A stretch of DNA of 46,052 nt, from NCBI GenBank assembly GCA_905478225.1, contig CAJQHR010000041.1, positions 1-46,052 of the forward strand. The letters are read 5' to 3'. Both the position numbers and the translations under genes were made by a program. The notes under the pieces are model-generated. The model made no database searches. It was not told where the DNA came from and was given only the letters and a program-made list of their open reading frames with translations. Positions 26,165 through 34,507 of this stretch are shown here, piece by piece. Positions within the stretch are counted from its first letter, which is position 1, and each line of letters begins with the position of its first letter. The stretch comes from an uncultured Crocinitomix sp. (lineage in GTDB: Bacteria > Bacteroidota > Bacteroidia > Flavobacteriales_D > Crocinitomicaceae).

Positions 26165-26189
26165 CAACATTGTTCATACAATATTGTTC
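26162..26189. promoter_or_regulatory. tandem 14-mer candidate operator
   Basis: Two adjacent copies of ATACAAYATTGTTC (26162-26175 and 26176-26189) differ at one base. Each contains an ACAANATTGT core; the second copy (26178-26187) is a perfect 10-bp palindrome. They overlap the -7 box of the carboxylase gene on one strand and the -33 TTG of the Nudix gene on the other, which fits a repressor site, for example of TetR type. The regulator is not in the window. Confidence 0.5.
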
Positions 26190-26216
26190 ATTTTACATAG
26201 GATTAAGCTAGCTTTG
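26184..26216 (+). promoter_or_regulatory. Bacteroidota-type promoter of the Nudix gene
   Basis: TTG at 26184-26186 and TAGCTTTG at 26209-26216, 22 bases apart, match the flavobacterial consensus. The ATG follows 37 bases downstream. Confidence 0.48.
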
Positions 26217-26253
26217 TTAATTCTTTTGAAATTGAGAATAAATACTTCATTAA

Positions 26254-26700
26254 ATGAATCAACGATCAATAGTAAACAATTTTAACCTCAGGGTATACGG
26301 ATTATTAATTCATAACAATGCTGTATTAGTAACAGATGAGCAACGTGGCGGATTTCCTATGACTAAGTTTCCTGGCGGAGGATTAGAGAAGGGGGAGGGT
26401 TTGTCAGCTTGTTTGAAACGTGAGTTTATTGAAGAATTGAATATAGAAATTGATCTTAATACATTCTATTACGTCAATGATTTTTTGCAAGTCTCTGTCT
26501 TTAATCCTAAAGATCAGTTGTTGAGTTTTTATTATTTGGTATCTACAAATCAACTAGATGCGATTAAGATTGCCGCAACCAAAAGAGATTTAAAGGACGG
26601 CGAGCAAGACTTTCGCTGGGTTAAATTGTCTGAGCTTTCTTCTAATCAATTCACTTTCCCAGTTGATAAGGTGGTTTGTGATATGCTAAAACCGGTTTAA
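26254..26700 (+). CDS. Nudix hydrolase
   Basis: Small hydrolase of 148 residues that cleaves a nucleoside diphosphate linked to another group; substrate not predictable. The Nudix box runs from G42 to I64 (GGLEKGEGLSACLKREFIEELNI) with the essential G42, E48, R56-E57 and E60-E61; the usual Gly near the end is Asn63. An MTKFPGGGLE lead-in precedes it as in ADP-ribose/NAD-type members. Cytoplasmic, with no signal peptide. It is divergent from the acyl-CoA carboxylase gene and shares its candidate operator, so the two may be co-regulated. Confidence 0.85.
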   Translation: MNQRSIVNNFNLRVYGLLIHNNAVLVTDEQRGGFPMTKFPGGGLEKGEGLSACLKREFIEELNIEIDLNTFYYVNDFLQVSVFNPKDQLLSFYYLVSTNQLDAIKIAATKRDLKDGEQDFRWVKLSELSSNQFTFPVDKVVCDMLKPV

Positions 26701-26888
26701 GTCAAGCCAGATTCATTGCTTTTTCTTCAATATGTCAGTTTAGATAAACGTTTCGCTTAAGTGAAAATAACTTAAGAGTTGTTTTAATGATAAGGCAGCA
26801 GGTCATTGAGATTCTCGTCTTGCTTTACCGAAGCTTCAGGAAGAAAATGAAATGTCGAATTAAACTAAACGTCCGGAAAATCAAGCAC

Positions 26889-26923
26889 AAAAAAAATCCT
26901 GCCTCGAATAAACGAGACAGGAT
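26889..26923 (-). terminator. rho-independent terminator of the Omp28-like gene
   Basis: On the minus strand ATCCTGTCTCG and CGAGGCAGGAT form an 11-bp stem with one G-U wobble and a 6-base loop, followed by eight U. On the plus strand the same wobble would be an A-C mismatch and no U run follows, so it serves the minus-strand gene. Confidence 0.85.
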
Positions 26924-26950
26924 CTTAGTACTTATATTTATTATTCAATA

Positions 26951-28045
26951 CTATTGAACAACAATTTTAGTCATTTCTACTGTTTCGTTAACAGTCGTTT
27001 TGATGAAGTAAACACCTTCAGTAAGGTCAGCTACATTAATCTCATTGTAATGAGTTCCGATAGCTAAGTTTTGAGTTTCGATAGTTGAAACAACAGCACC
27101 TAACATGTTAATTACTTCAATTGATACTGAAGAAGCTTCTTGTAAGTCAACAGTTAAGTTAACAAATTCTGAAGCCGGGTTAGGGAAAGCAGTGATTGCA
27201 AATATATTTGCAGCAGCTTCTTCTAAACCAACAGTTCCAACTTCACCACTAGCAACATCACCTTTTCCAGCGTTGTTAATCGTACCAGAAGGCTCAACTA
27301 ACATTGCAACAACGTGAATGTTGTTAAGATCCCATTCTGGATCAATATCAACATAGTAAGAATACCAGTAATTAACACCTGTAGACATAGTTGCAGGCAA
27401 AGATGCATCAACACCATTTAATTCATCATCACCTAATGCTCTTGCAACGTGATCATAAACCATATCAGCAGCAGGTACCGGATTCGGCTCAGCTTGCCAA
27501 TCGTGTCCAGCTCCAGTAAGTGGGCTACCACCTGAGAAGTAATTTGCTTGAGCGTATCCAGAACTAGTTCCAGTTACACCATCTTCAGTTACTACACCAG
27601 CTAATCTCCAGTCTCCTGTTTGTTGAGAATCAAATTGGCAAAGAATTCTAATCTCTAATTGATCTCCGCTAATGTAACCATGTACATCAATAGCAGCAAC
27701 TGGGGTTTCAGTTTCTCTTGTAGCGAATCCAACACCAGCATATGCAGCGTGATCACCTTCGATACGGTCAGCTACAGCATAAGGATATCCACCGAAACCT
27801 GGGAAAGATGCAGCACTTTGATCATCATAAGAAGTTACTTCCATTGGATCTGAATTGTGAACAGCAATTCCAATAAAGTTTGGCTCATCATCTTCTAATA
27901 TAGCAAATTCAACAGTTCCGTAAGGACACCATCCACACCAAGTACCTGTTTTCTCTTCAAGTACTACGAATTTTTCTGCTTGTGCGAACGCTCCAGCAGA
28001 TAAACCTAGAGCCAGAGCTCCTAAGATAAGTTTGTTTTTAGTCAT
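26951..28045 (-). CDS. Omp28-related thioredoxin-like protein with T9SS sorting domain
   Basis: Secreted or surface protein of 364 residues. Signal peptide MTKNKLILGALALGLSAGAFAQ, then an Omp28-family thioredoxin-like domain with EEKTGTWCGWCPYG, where C37 and C40 form a CxxC pair. Other Omp28 features are the IGIAVHNSDPM segment and the GGYPYAVADR strand with the cis-Pro type PYA. The C-terminus (AFPNPASEFVNL ... GVYFIKTTVNETVEMTKIVVQ region) is a T9SS type A sorting domain. Such proteins are common in Bacteroidota outer layers; whether the CxxC is catalytic is unknown. Monocistronic, with a strong terminator. Codon use and composition (Ala/Gly-rich, few Lys) suggest a highly expressed gene. 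Confidence 0.85.
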   Translation of the reverse strand: MTKNKLILGALALGLSAGAFAQAEKFVVLEEKTGTWCGWCPYGTVEFAILEDDEPNFIGIAVHNSDPMEVTSYDDQSAASFPGFGGYPYAVADRIEGDHAAYAGVGFATRETETPVAAIDVHGYISGDQLEIRILCQFDSQQTGDWRLAGVVTEDGVTGTSSGYAQANYFSGGSPLTGAGHDWQAEPNPVPAADMVYDHVARALGDDELNGVDASLPATMSTGVNYWYSYYVDIDPEWDLNNIHVVAMLVEPSGTINNAGKGDVASGEVGTVGLEEAAANIFAITAFPNPASEFVNLTVDLQEASSVSIEVINMLGAVVSTIETQNLAIGTHYNEINVADLTEGVYFIKTTVNETVEMTKIVVQ

Positions 28046-28259
28046 AATTTTTATTTTTTATTTGGTTTGATAAATATACGCATATTTTTAAGCTGAGTTG
28101 TTTTAAAATAGGTTGGAAATGATTTTATTATTGAATTCCTAGTTTCCAATATTTCGTTTGTCTCTCCATTTATAATACGCTAAAAAAGGTGAGATTTAAT
28201 ATTCGCAAGAAATAACTAATAGTGTAGTTCCAAATCGAAAACTCCTTTTAAATAGGGCT

Positions 28260-28415
28260 TTACGAGCTTTTTTCTAGTAGCTGTTCTTGTTCATTGTTCC
28301 GGACAATTGATTCTTTCAACTCTTGGATTTTATACGATTCGCTTGAAATCAATTTTAACATATAATGGGAGTTTTTTTTTGTATTTCCTCCAGAATATTT
28401 AACGTTTTGATTCAT
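28260..28415 (-). CDS. possible small protein of 51 residues
   Basis: An ATG-initiated frame in an otherwise empty stretch of about 400 bases encodes MNQNVKYSGGNTKKNSHYML, then KLISSESYKIQELKESIV and ends EQEQLLEKSS. Composition is that of a normal soluble helical protein, with an amphipathic C-terminal half and no low-complexity run. No family is recognised and no clear promoter or terminator was found. It lies 27 bp downstream of the 28443-29015 gene on the same strand, so it could be the second gene of that transcript. Confidence 0.4.
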   Translation of the reverse strand: MNQNVKYSGGNTKKNSHYMLKLISSESYKIQELKESIVRNNEQEQLLEKSS

Positions 28416-28442
28416 CTAATTTCAGTTTTAATATCCTATAAA

Positions 28443-29015
28443 TCAGTCAAGTCTATTTTTTACGTATTGTTCAATGCGCGATATAAATTGTTGTGGTGTG
28501 GCAGTTCGCCAGTCTACTTCTTCAAGTTCGCCGCCCATTAAGAAATAATAGTCCAAGTCATAGTTATTCAATTCATCTTGGACGTGGGGACGCAGATTAA
28601 CTAATGCAATCCAACCATCTACATCTTCAACTTCATCTAACCATTCTTCATAATAATCCTCCTCGTTTCCATGGAAATTGAGCAGGTTTTCTGCAATTAA
28701 AACAAATTTGGAAATGCCATTTTCCATGAGTCCCTCCGCAATGTCTCGCTTAAATAGCATGATGTCGTTATTGATAACATCATTCCATTCACCAAACAAT
28801 TCTATAATAGCGATACCGCTGTCATATTCGGCGTAAAGAATTTTAATGAACAAGCTGGGGGAGCCAATATTATCCCATTGCGGATGAATGCAAAAATTAT
28901 AGATGGAATCGGTGAATTCAAATTCGCTATATATGCGTTCAAAGAAAGGAGACTGTATATCTTCAGATGCGATATAGAATCCTCTCCAGTTATAATATGG
29001 TTCAATAGTATGCAC
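28443..29015 (-). CDS. conserved-looking protein of unknown function
   Basis: Protein of 190 residues, acidic, with many aromatic residues and no signal peptide or membrane segment. Recognisable pieces are NWRGFYIASEDIQSPFF at the N-terminus and DGWIALVNLRPHVQDELN near the C-terminus. I recognise no domain. The start is GTG (29013-29015); no ATG occurs in the first half of the frame. A strong promoter match (29020-29050) places the expected transcription start at or next to the GTG, so the mRNA may be leaderless or nearly so. Divergent from the lipoprotein gene at 29087. Confidence 0.65.
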   Translation of the reverse strand: MHTIEPYYNWRGFYIASEDIQSPFFERIYSEFEFTDSIYNFCIHPQWDNIGSPSLFIKILYAEYDSGIAIIELFGEWNDVINNDIMLFKRDIAEGLMENGISKFVLIAENLLNFHGNEEDYYEEWLDEVEDVDGWIALVNLRPHVQDELNNYDLDYYFLMGGELEEVDWRTATPQQFISRIEQYVKNRLD

Positions 29016-29019
29016 AGCG

Positions 29020-29050
29020 CAAAGTTAGGACTCCTTTTAACGATTTCAAA
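29020..29050 (-). promoter_or_regulatory. near-consensus Bacteroidota promoter
   Basis: On the minus strand TTTG (29047-29050), 19 bases, then TAACTTTG (29020-29027): an exact match to TTTG-N19-TANNTTTG. It ends 4 bases before the GTG start of the 28443-29015 gene. This box and its mirror TAACTTTG at 29062-29069 on the plus strand form an 8-bp inverted repeat. Confidence 0.6.
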
Positions 29051-29061
29051 GAAGATTTAAT

Positions 29062-29069
29062 TAACTTTG
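29062..29069 (+). promoter_or_regulatory. -7 box of the lipoprotein gene
   Basis: TAACTTTG fits TANNTTTG and lies 17 bases upstream of the ATG at 29087. No TTG is seen at -33 spacing. Confidence 0.4.
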
Positions 29070-29086
29070 TTGGAATAATTATGATT

Positions 29087-30694
29087 ATGAAAAAGAGAAG
29101 AATAAATTGGTCGGTAGTCTTATTAGCTTTATTTGTTGCAGGTTTAGCAAGTTGTTCTGCTGATAGAACCCGAGAAGAAAAGGTTTCGGCCATTATAGGT
29201 AAGATAGAGTCACCATTTTTCGTGATGAATATGACACCTGGAAATATTATTGAAAAATCAGGTGCAACGGATGGAGCATTGCCTTATACGTTAGAAATGT
29301 TATTGGGCTTTTTCATTGATGAAGAAATTACTGGACTTGATTACAGTGTACCAGTTCAAATAATCATGGGTAAAGGTGGAGGATATACTCCTAAATTTTA
29401 CGGAATTTATAAATTAAAGGATGAAGTTGCTTTTAAGGAGTTACTAGAAACAGAGGCCAATGCTACTATAAGCGAGAAGGACGGATTTCAGTACGTATTA
29501 AAAGAAAGTGATAATTACGTCTTAGTTTGGGATGAAGATATTGCAATTGCAACAAGCATCCCTATGGACTTAGCATCTGTTTTTAGTGGAGGGTCAAAAG
29601 ACGGTATGAAAACTGTGGATAAAACAATAGAGTTGATTAAAGCGGCTGAGGAAGGCGAGGTCAATGAGTTTTATCAAACGTTTTTAGAAAACACGTCTGA
29701 TATCGCAATCCGTTTTGAGGGAGAGCCATTTTATAGCTACGCTGAAGAAATGTCTATGGGCATGAGTGATGACTTGAATGAAAACAAGGATTTGATTGAA
29801 GGTGTGAATTGTGATATGTTTATCAACTTTACCAATGGTAGTGTTGATATGAAATGGGTTGGTGATTTATCTACGAAATTGTTGGAAAAAATTGATTTCA
29901 TGGGAGATGGTCCAGTAAATTCTGAATTATTTTCTTTTGGAAATTCTGAAAACCCAATGTTTACTTTAGCCTATAATGTTGACTTAAAGAAAGGACTTGA
30001 TTTTTCAAAAGACAAAATGTCTGATCGCGAATACAATGATCTCGAAGAGGAGTTAAACGAGATGGGTGTCAGTTTAGAAAATGCAAAGACTGGTTTAACT
30101 GGAGATATTCTTTTTATCGTTGATCATTTTGAAATGAAGACCACAATCAATGATTGGGGATATGGTGATCCTTATGAAAGTAAAGAGGCTATGCCTATTT
30201 TTGGCCTAGTTTTAGGAATTGATGACATTGGTGCTTTATCTGAATTGGTAGCAGCAAGCGATTCTATTGGTGACGGAATTCTTCAAAAAGGCGAAGCGTT
30301 TATCGTAATTTCAGATGATATATTGTTTTCTACTAACGATAGCTTATGGGCTGTTAAAGTGAAGAATGGAACAACAAGTAAAGTTCCAAATTATGATGGT
30401 GTATTATCTTCAGAGCCGTTTGGAATGTTCCTTGATTTTGCAGCAATGGCGGGAATGGATGATTTGGATGATGCCGAGGTTCTTATTAACCAACTTCAAT
30501 CTTTAGAAGGAATTGGTGATATGAACGAGATGAACATTTCGTTAATAATGAAGGATAATACTAGAAATGCTTTGCGCATTTTAACCGAAACAATAGGCGG
30601 TATGACTGAAGAAGAAGGAAGCGGCGAGGAGTATGATCGATTAAGAGAAGAGTTACAAGAAGCTGCGGCAGAAACTGAGAATAGAGAAGGTTAG
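29087..30694 (+). CDS. lipoprotein of DUF4836-like type
   Basis: Protein of 535 residues with a lipoprotein signal peptide (KKRRINWSVVLLALFVAGLASC; lipobox L20-A-S-C23), so it is anchored in a membrane. I chose the second ATG (29087) over 29081 because it starts the basic n-region directly. The body is an acidic, repetitive alpha/beta protein with segments such as SPFFVMNMTPGNIIEKSG near the start, FYGIYKLKDEVAFKELLE, and FGMFLDFAAMAG near the end, a pattern I associate with DUF4836-like Bacteroidota lipoproteins; this assignment is tentative. The C-terminus is a charged helix (EEYDRLREELQEAAAETE). Function unknown. Confidence 0.6.
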   Translation: MKKRRINWSVVLLALFVAGLASCSADRTREEKVSAIIGKIESPFFVMNMTPGNIIEKSGATDGALPYTLEMLLGFFIDEEITGLDYSVPVQIIMGKGGGYTPKFYGIYKLKDEVAFKELLETEANATISEKDGFQYVLKESDNYVLVWDEDIAIATSIPMDLASVFSGGSKDGMKTVDKTIELIKAAEEGEVNEFYQTFLENTSDIAIRFEGEPFYSYAEEMSMGMSDDLNENKDLIEGVNCDMFINFTNGSVDMKWVGDLSTKLLEKIDFMGDGPVNSELFSFGNSENPMFTLAYNVDLKKGLDFSKDKMSDREYNDLEEELNEMGVSLENAKTGLTGDILFIVDHFEMKTTINDWGYGDPYESKEAMPIFGLVLGIDDIGALSELVAASDSIGDGILQKGEAFIVISDDILFSTNDSLWAVKVKNGTTSKVPNYDGVLSSEPFGMFLDFAAMAGMDDLDDAEVLINQLQSLEGIGDMNEMNISLIMKDNTRNALRILTETIGGMTEEEGSGEEYDRLREELQEAAAETENREG

Positions 30695-30716
30695 TAGTAT
30701 AAAGGCTTAACTAAAT

Positions 30717-30765
30717 AAAAAAAACCGCCGTACATTGAGGTTCTCAAATGCACGACGGTTTTTTT
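30717..30765. terminator. bidirectional terminator
   Basis: AACCGCCGT and ACGACGGTT flank an inner stem (CATTGAG / CTCAAATG with a bulge), with eight A before and seven T after. It serves both the lipoprotein gene (plus) and hsp20 (minus). The single A-C mismatch on the plus strand becomes G-U on the minus strand, so the minus-strand structure is the more stable. Confidence 0.82.
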
Positions 30766-30809
30766 GTATTCGCTTTTTCAATTATAAAAAAGCAGCTATG
30801 AAAAAAAAA

Positions 30810-31241
30810 TTAGTTAATTGAAATTGTTTTTACCTTTTCGTCTGGTTTTTCTTTTTTGCCAATTTTCACTTCTAAAATTCCATCATGATATTGAGCTGAA
30901 ACCCCTTCTTTATCAATGTTTTTAGGCAGTGTAAAGGATCTGTTGAATGAACTGAAGTTGAATTCACGTAAAGAGTACTTTTCATCAGACTTTTCGGTTT
31001 TAGCTTCTTTTTCAGCGGAAATGAATAGGCTATTCTTTTTTAAGTCAATCTTAAAATCTTCTTTCTTCATTCCCGGAGCCGCCAATTGAATTGTGAAATC
31101 TGTTTTATCCTCAAAAATATTTACTGAAGGAATATTTCTTGCATTTTGTCGGTGCATTGGCTCAAAAAATTTGTCGTCAAACAGGTTTGCCATCATATCT
31201 CCGAAAACTGGTAATTCTTGTCGTTTTTTAATTAGTGTCAT
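30810..31241 (-). CDS. small heat shock protein (Hsp20/alpha-crystallin)
   Basis: ATP-independent chaperone of 143 residues that binds unfolding proteins in the cytoplasm. The alpha-crystallin domain begins near residue 38 (IPSVNIFEDKTDFTIQLAAPGMKKEDFKID), and the family signature is near LREFNFSSFNRSFTLP and the G-I-L motif YHDGILEVKIGK. A short C-terminal tail follows with VKTISIN, whose I-x-I motif caps neighbouring subunits. The N-terminal arm (LPVFGDMMANLFDDKFFEP) matches the Bacteroidota form. Divergent from glnN with a 282-bp AT-rich control region containing a perfect inverted repeat. Confidence 0.92.
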   Translation of the reverse strand: MTLIKKRQELPVFGDMMANLFDDKFFEPMHRQNARNIPSVNIFEDKTDFTIQLAAPGMKKEDFKIDLKKNSLFISAEKEAKTEKSDEKYSLREFNFSSFNRSFTLPKNIDKEGVSAQYHDGILEVKIGKKEKPDEKVKTISIN

Positions 31242-31342
31242 TTTGTTAATTTTTTAAATGTTTACAAATCTTACAGGTCAAATAAAATACCAAGTTTAAA
31301 AACATATAAAAATAGCGTCAAAATGACAGTTTTTCTATTTCG

Positions 31343-31392
31343 TTAATGACAAAATGTCTCGATTAGGTGTTTTTTTGAATTATTGTCATTAA
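31343..31392. promoter_or_regulatory. 10-bp inverted repeat between hsp20 and glnN
   Basis: TTAATGACAA (31343-31352) and TTGTCATTAA (31383-31392) are exact reverse complements with centres 40 bp apart, about four helical turns. A third AATGACA occurs at 31321-31327. They lie about 100 bp upstream of hsp20 and 130 bp upstream of glnN. Confidence 0.38.
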
Positions 31393-31495
31393 GTTAAAAT
31401 ATTAAAAATTCAATTTTTTTTAAAATAGTGAATAAAAATAGGGGGTTGTTAATAAAAAAAGTACTTTTTTGTCGTAGCACCCCCATTAAATGAGC

Positions 31496-31503
31496 TACAT
31501 TTG
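31496..31503 (+). promoter_or_regulatory. -7 box of glnN
   Basis: TACATTTG matches TANNTTTG and lies 20 bases upstream of the ATG. The nearest TTG (31469-31471) is 24 bases away, slightly longer than the usual -33 spacing. Confidence 0.42.
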
Positions 31504-31523
31504 GCAAAAAAATATATTTTACT

Positions 31524-33713
31524 ATGTCTAGTTCAAGAAAAAGTGCCCTTGATGAAGTTTTAAGCCGAGAAGCTAATCACATTGAAACTGGTGCAAGACG
31601 TGTTTCCGAATATTTTGGAGAAAACACCTTTCATTTAGATAAAATGCGTGAGTGTTTAACAGAAGACGCTTACAAGGTCGTTAAATCTGCAATCGAGTTA
31701 GGTACGCATGTAGATCGTTTGCATGCTGATCAAATTGCTACAGCAATGAAAGATTGGGCAATTTCTAAGGGAGCAACGCATTATACACACTGGTTTCAGC
31801 CTTTGACAGGGTCAACTGCGGAAAAGCATGATGGCTTTTTTAAGCCAATTGGGCCGGGCAAGGCAATTGAGCGTTTTGAAGGTGATTTATTAGTACAACA
31901 AGAACCAGATGCTTCATCTTTCCCGAATGGTGGTATTCGAAATACATTTGAAGCAAGGGGATACACGGCATGGGATCCAACTTCACCAGCCTTTGTAATG
32001 GGGAAAACTTTATGTATTCCTACCGTATTTATTGCCTATACTGGAGAAGCGTTAGATTTTAAAATGCCGTTATTAAAGGCATTAGATAAAGTAGAGAATG
32101 CAGCAAGAGAGGTTTGTCAATATTTTGATAAGAACGTTTCAAATGTAGGGGCAACTTTGGGTTGGGAGCAAGAATATTTTTTGGTAGATACTGCTTTATT
32201 TAATGCAAGGCCAGATTTAATGATGACTGGGCGTGCAGTGTTTGGACATGCACCTGCAAAAGGCCAGCAATTAGATGATCACTATTTTGGTTCTATTCCG
32301 GATCGTGTAACTGCGTTTATGCGTGATTTTGAATATGAATCGCATCTATTAGGAATTCCTGTAGCAACAAGACATAATGAAGTAGCACCAAATCAATTTG
32401 AGTGCGCACCAATGTTTGAAGAAGTAAACATTGCAAATGATCACAACCTATTATTAATGGATGTGATGGAGAAAACGGCATCAAAACATAATTTTAGAGT
32501 TTTATTGCACGAAAAACCATTTGCAGGAATTAACGGTTCAGGAAAACACAATAACTGGTCAATGGCAACGGATACTGGAGTAAATCTTTTACAGCCGGGT
32601 AAAAACCCTAAGTCCAACATGCAGTTTTTAACATTTTTCGTGAATACGATCATGGCTATCCATGATAACGCAGATTTGTTAAGAGCATCAATCGCATCAG
32701 CAGGAAATGATCACCGCCTGGGAGCTAATGAAGCACCACCAGCAATTATTTCTGTATTTATTGGTTCGCAATTAACAAAAATGTTAGACGATATGGAAGA
32801 AAGCATCTTGGCGGGCAAATTAACGCCTGAGGCGAAGACTGAATTGAAATTGAATATTGGTAAAATTCCGCAAATTTTATTAGACAATACGGATCGTAAT
32901 AGAACATCACCATTCGCCTTTACAGGGAATAAGTTTGAGTTTAGAGCCGTAGGTTCTACTGCCAATTGCGCACAAGCCATGACTGTGCTTAATACGATTA
33001 TTGCAAATCAATTAATTGAATTCAAAAAAGAGGTAGATCAGCGAATTTCAGGAGGCGATAAGAAGGATGAGGCGATTTTACGTGAATTACAAAAATTGAT
33101 CACGGCGTCTAAAAAGATTAGGTTTGAAGGAAATGGATACGGAGAAAAATGGGTAGAGGAAGCAGCGAAAAGAGGACTTTCGAACTTAAAAGATACGCCA
33201 CGAGCGTTGGATGTTTATGCTAAAGCTGAAGTAAAGGACCTTTTCAATAAACTGGGTATTTTAAGCCCCGTTGAATTAGAGGCGCGTCATGAAATTGAAT
33301 TGGAAAACTATATTTTAAAAATTCAAATTGAAGCAAGGATTTTAGGTGATATTGCTAAAAACCACATAATGCCTGCAGCCATTGAGTACCAAAATATTTT
33401 AATAAACAATGCGAAAGGATTAATTGATGTGCTTGGAGCTAAAGATGGAAAAGAAGCGGCAAGAACTCAAATTAACTTCATTAAGTCAATTTCTAAGCAT
33501 GTCAATGCAATGAACGACAAAGTGAATTTAATGATTGATGAGCGCAAGAAGGCAAATGTAATGGAAGATACACGTGAAAAGGCCTATGCTTATTGCGATA
33601 ATGTAAAATCAATGTTTGACAATATTCGATATCATGCAGATAAATTAGAGATTATGGTTGATGATGAAATTTGGCCATTACCAAAATTGCGTGAGTTATT
33701 GTTTACGAAATAG
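31524..33713 (+). CDS. glnN: glutamine synthetase type III
   Basis: Makes glutamine from glutamate, ammonia and ATP; cytoplasmic dodecamer. The 729 residues are the normal length for the type III family (about 720-730), much longer than type I. Visible family motifs: HWFQPLTGSTAEKHDGFF and FEGDLLVQQEPDASSFPNGG in the N-terminal part, LGWEQEYFLVD (metal-binding Glu residues), ATRHNEVAPNQFECAP, and the nucleotide/ammonia region LLHEKPFAGINGSGKHNNWS. The C-terminal helical domain specific to type III includes ARHEIELENYILKIQIEARIL. Monocistronic, with a promoter box 20 bases upstream and a strong terminator downstream. It is the only glutamine synthetase in the window. Confidence 0.95.
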   Translation: MSSSRKSALDEVLSREANHIETGARRVSEYFGENTFHLDKMRECLTEDAYKVVKSAIELGTHVDRLHADQIATAMKDWAISKGATHYTHWFQPLTGSTAEKHDGFFKPIGPGKAIERFEGDLLVQQEPDASSFPNGGIRNTFEARGYTAWDPTSPAFVMGKTLCIPTVFIAYTGEALDFKMPLLKALDKVENAAREVCQYFDKNVSNVGATLGWEQEYFLVDTALFNARPDLMMTGRAVFGHAPAKGQQLDDHYFGSIPDRVTAFMRDFEYESHLLGIPVATRHNEVAPNQFECAPMFEEVNIANDHNLLLMDVMEKTASKHNFRVLLHEKPFAGINGSGKHNNWSMATDTGVNLLQPGKNPKSNMQFLTFFVNTIMAIHDNADLLRASIASAGNDHRLGANEAPPAIISVFIGSQLTKMLDDMEESILAGKLTPEAKTELKLNIGKIPQILLDNTDRNRTSPFAFTGNKFEFRAVGSTANCAQAMTVLNTIIANQLIEFKKEVDQRISGGDKKDEAILRELQKLITASKKIRFEGNGYGEKWVEEAAKRGLSNLKDTPRALDVYAKAEVKDLFNKLGILSPVELEARHEIELENYILKIQIEARILGDIAKNHIMPAAIEYQNILINNAKGLIDVLGAKDGKEAARTQINFIKSISKHVNAMNDKVNLMIDERKKANVMEDTREKAYAYCDNVKSMFDNIRYHADKLEIMVDDEIWPLPKLRELLFTK

Positions 33714-33733
33714 ATCAATTAATTAAGTGAATC

Positions 33734-33770
33734 AAAATCCCTGTCCGCATTATGTGGACAGGGATTTTTT
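33734..33770. terminator. rho-independent terminator after glnN, probably bidirectional
   Basis: AAAATCCCTGTCC and GGACAGGGATTTT are perfect 13-bp arms around a 9-base loop, with T6 on the plus side and A4 on the other. It separates glnN from the convergent discoidin-like gene, which it may also terminate. Confidence 0.88.
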
Positions 33771-33778
33771 CATTATAC

Positions 33779-34504
33779 CTATTGCTTAACAATTTTAATC
33801 CGTTCTAAGATTTCTCCATTGCGCAAGCAAACAAAATAAACACCTGGTCCAAATTGACTGGCGTCAATGACTTTTGTGTCGTAGAGTTTAATGATTTCTT
33901 CAGCCAAAACAGTTCGTCCAGTAGCGTCCTCAATTGCCATATAAACGTCACCCAAGCATTTTTTTTCTAAAAACACGGAGAATTCATTTTTTACAGGGTT
34001 AGGGTAGACGTCTGCTATGATGCAGATGTCTTCATTGTCGCTTTTTGTGGAGTCAACAGCAACGCGTAATTCTGCAAAACCTGCGCAATCCCCACCATAA
34101 TTGTCAACAACAGTAATTAAAAGATGTTTTGCCTTAATTCCTTCCAAGTCCGCTATCACATCTCCTTGATAATTGTTGACGCCGGTAGCTTTTGGAAAAA
34201 TTTCTTGTCCATATTCTGTCCAGTTAATACCGTCTATCGAGTAATCAATAATGACGTTTTGAGCGCCGTTTGAAAGCAGGTCTGGATCATTGATGTTCCA
34301 AATTTTTAATTCGCTTAGTTCGTATAGCGCCCCAAAATCATAAGAAATCCAATGGCTTTCTCCTCTGATTTCGTTAGGGTTTTCGCTCGTTTCGCAAGAA
34401 ATCCAACCATCAAACCAAGACGTGTTATGTCTATCGGGGTAGCATTGACCAAATGAAAGATTCGCTAAAAATAAAAATGCTGAAAGGTATATTAGTTTTT
34501 TCAT
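33779..34504 (-). CDS. secreted discoidin-like (F5/8 type C) protein with T9SS sorting domain
   Basis: Protein of 241 residues with signal peptide MKKLIYLSAFLFLANLSFGQ. Residues 20-150 look like an F5/8 type C (discoidin) beta-sandwich: SHWISYDFGALYELSELKIWN, then YSIDGINWTEYGQE and AKHLLITVVDNYGGDCAGFAELRV, a fold that usually binds carbohydrate or membrane lipid. The C-terminus (VYPNPVKNEFSVFLE ... GVYFVCLRNGEILERIKIVKQ) is a T9SS type A sorting domain. The start lies 3 bp downstream of the DUF1501 stop, so it is the last gene of a three-gene operon. It is the only operon member with a T9SS tail, so it may be the surface-facing product. Confidence 0.75.
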   Translation of the reverse strand: MKKLIYLSAFLFLANLSFGQCYPDRHNTSWFDGWISCETSENPNEIRGESHWISYDFGALYELSELKIWNINDPDLLSNGAQNVIIDYSIDGINWTEYGQEIFPKATGVNNYQGDVIADLEGIKAKHLLITVVDNYGGDCAGFAELRVAVDSTKSDNEDICIIADVYPNPVKNEFSVFLEKKCLGDVYMAIEDATGRTVLAEEIIKLYDTKVIDASQFGPGVYFVCLRNGEILERIKIVKQ

Positions 34505-34507
34505 AGC

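Noticed and set aside
30717-30765. Hairpin as a small RNA
   Set aside because: Flanked by A8 and T7 between convergent genes; a bidirectional terminator explains it fully.
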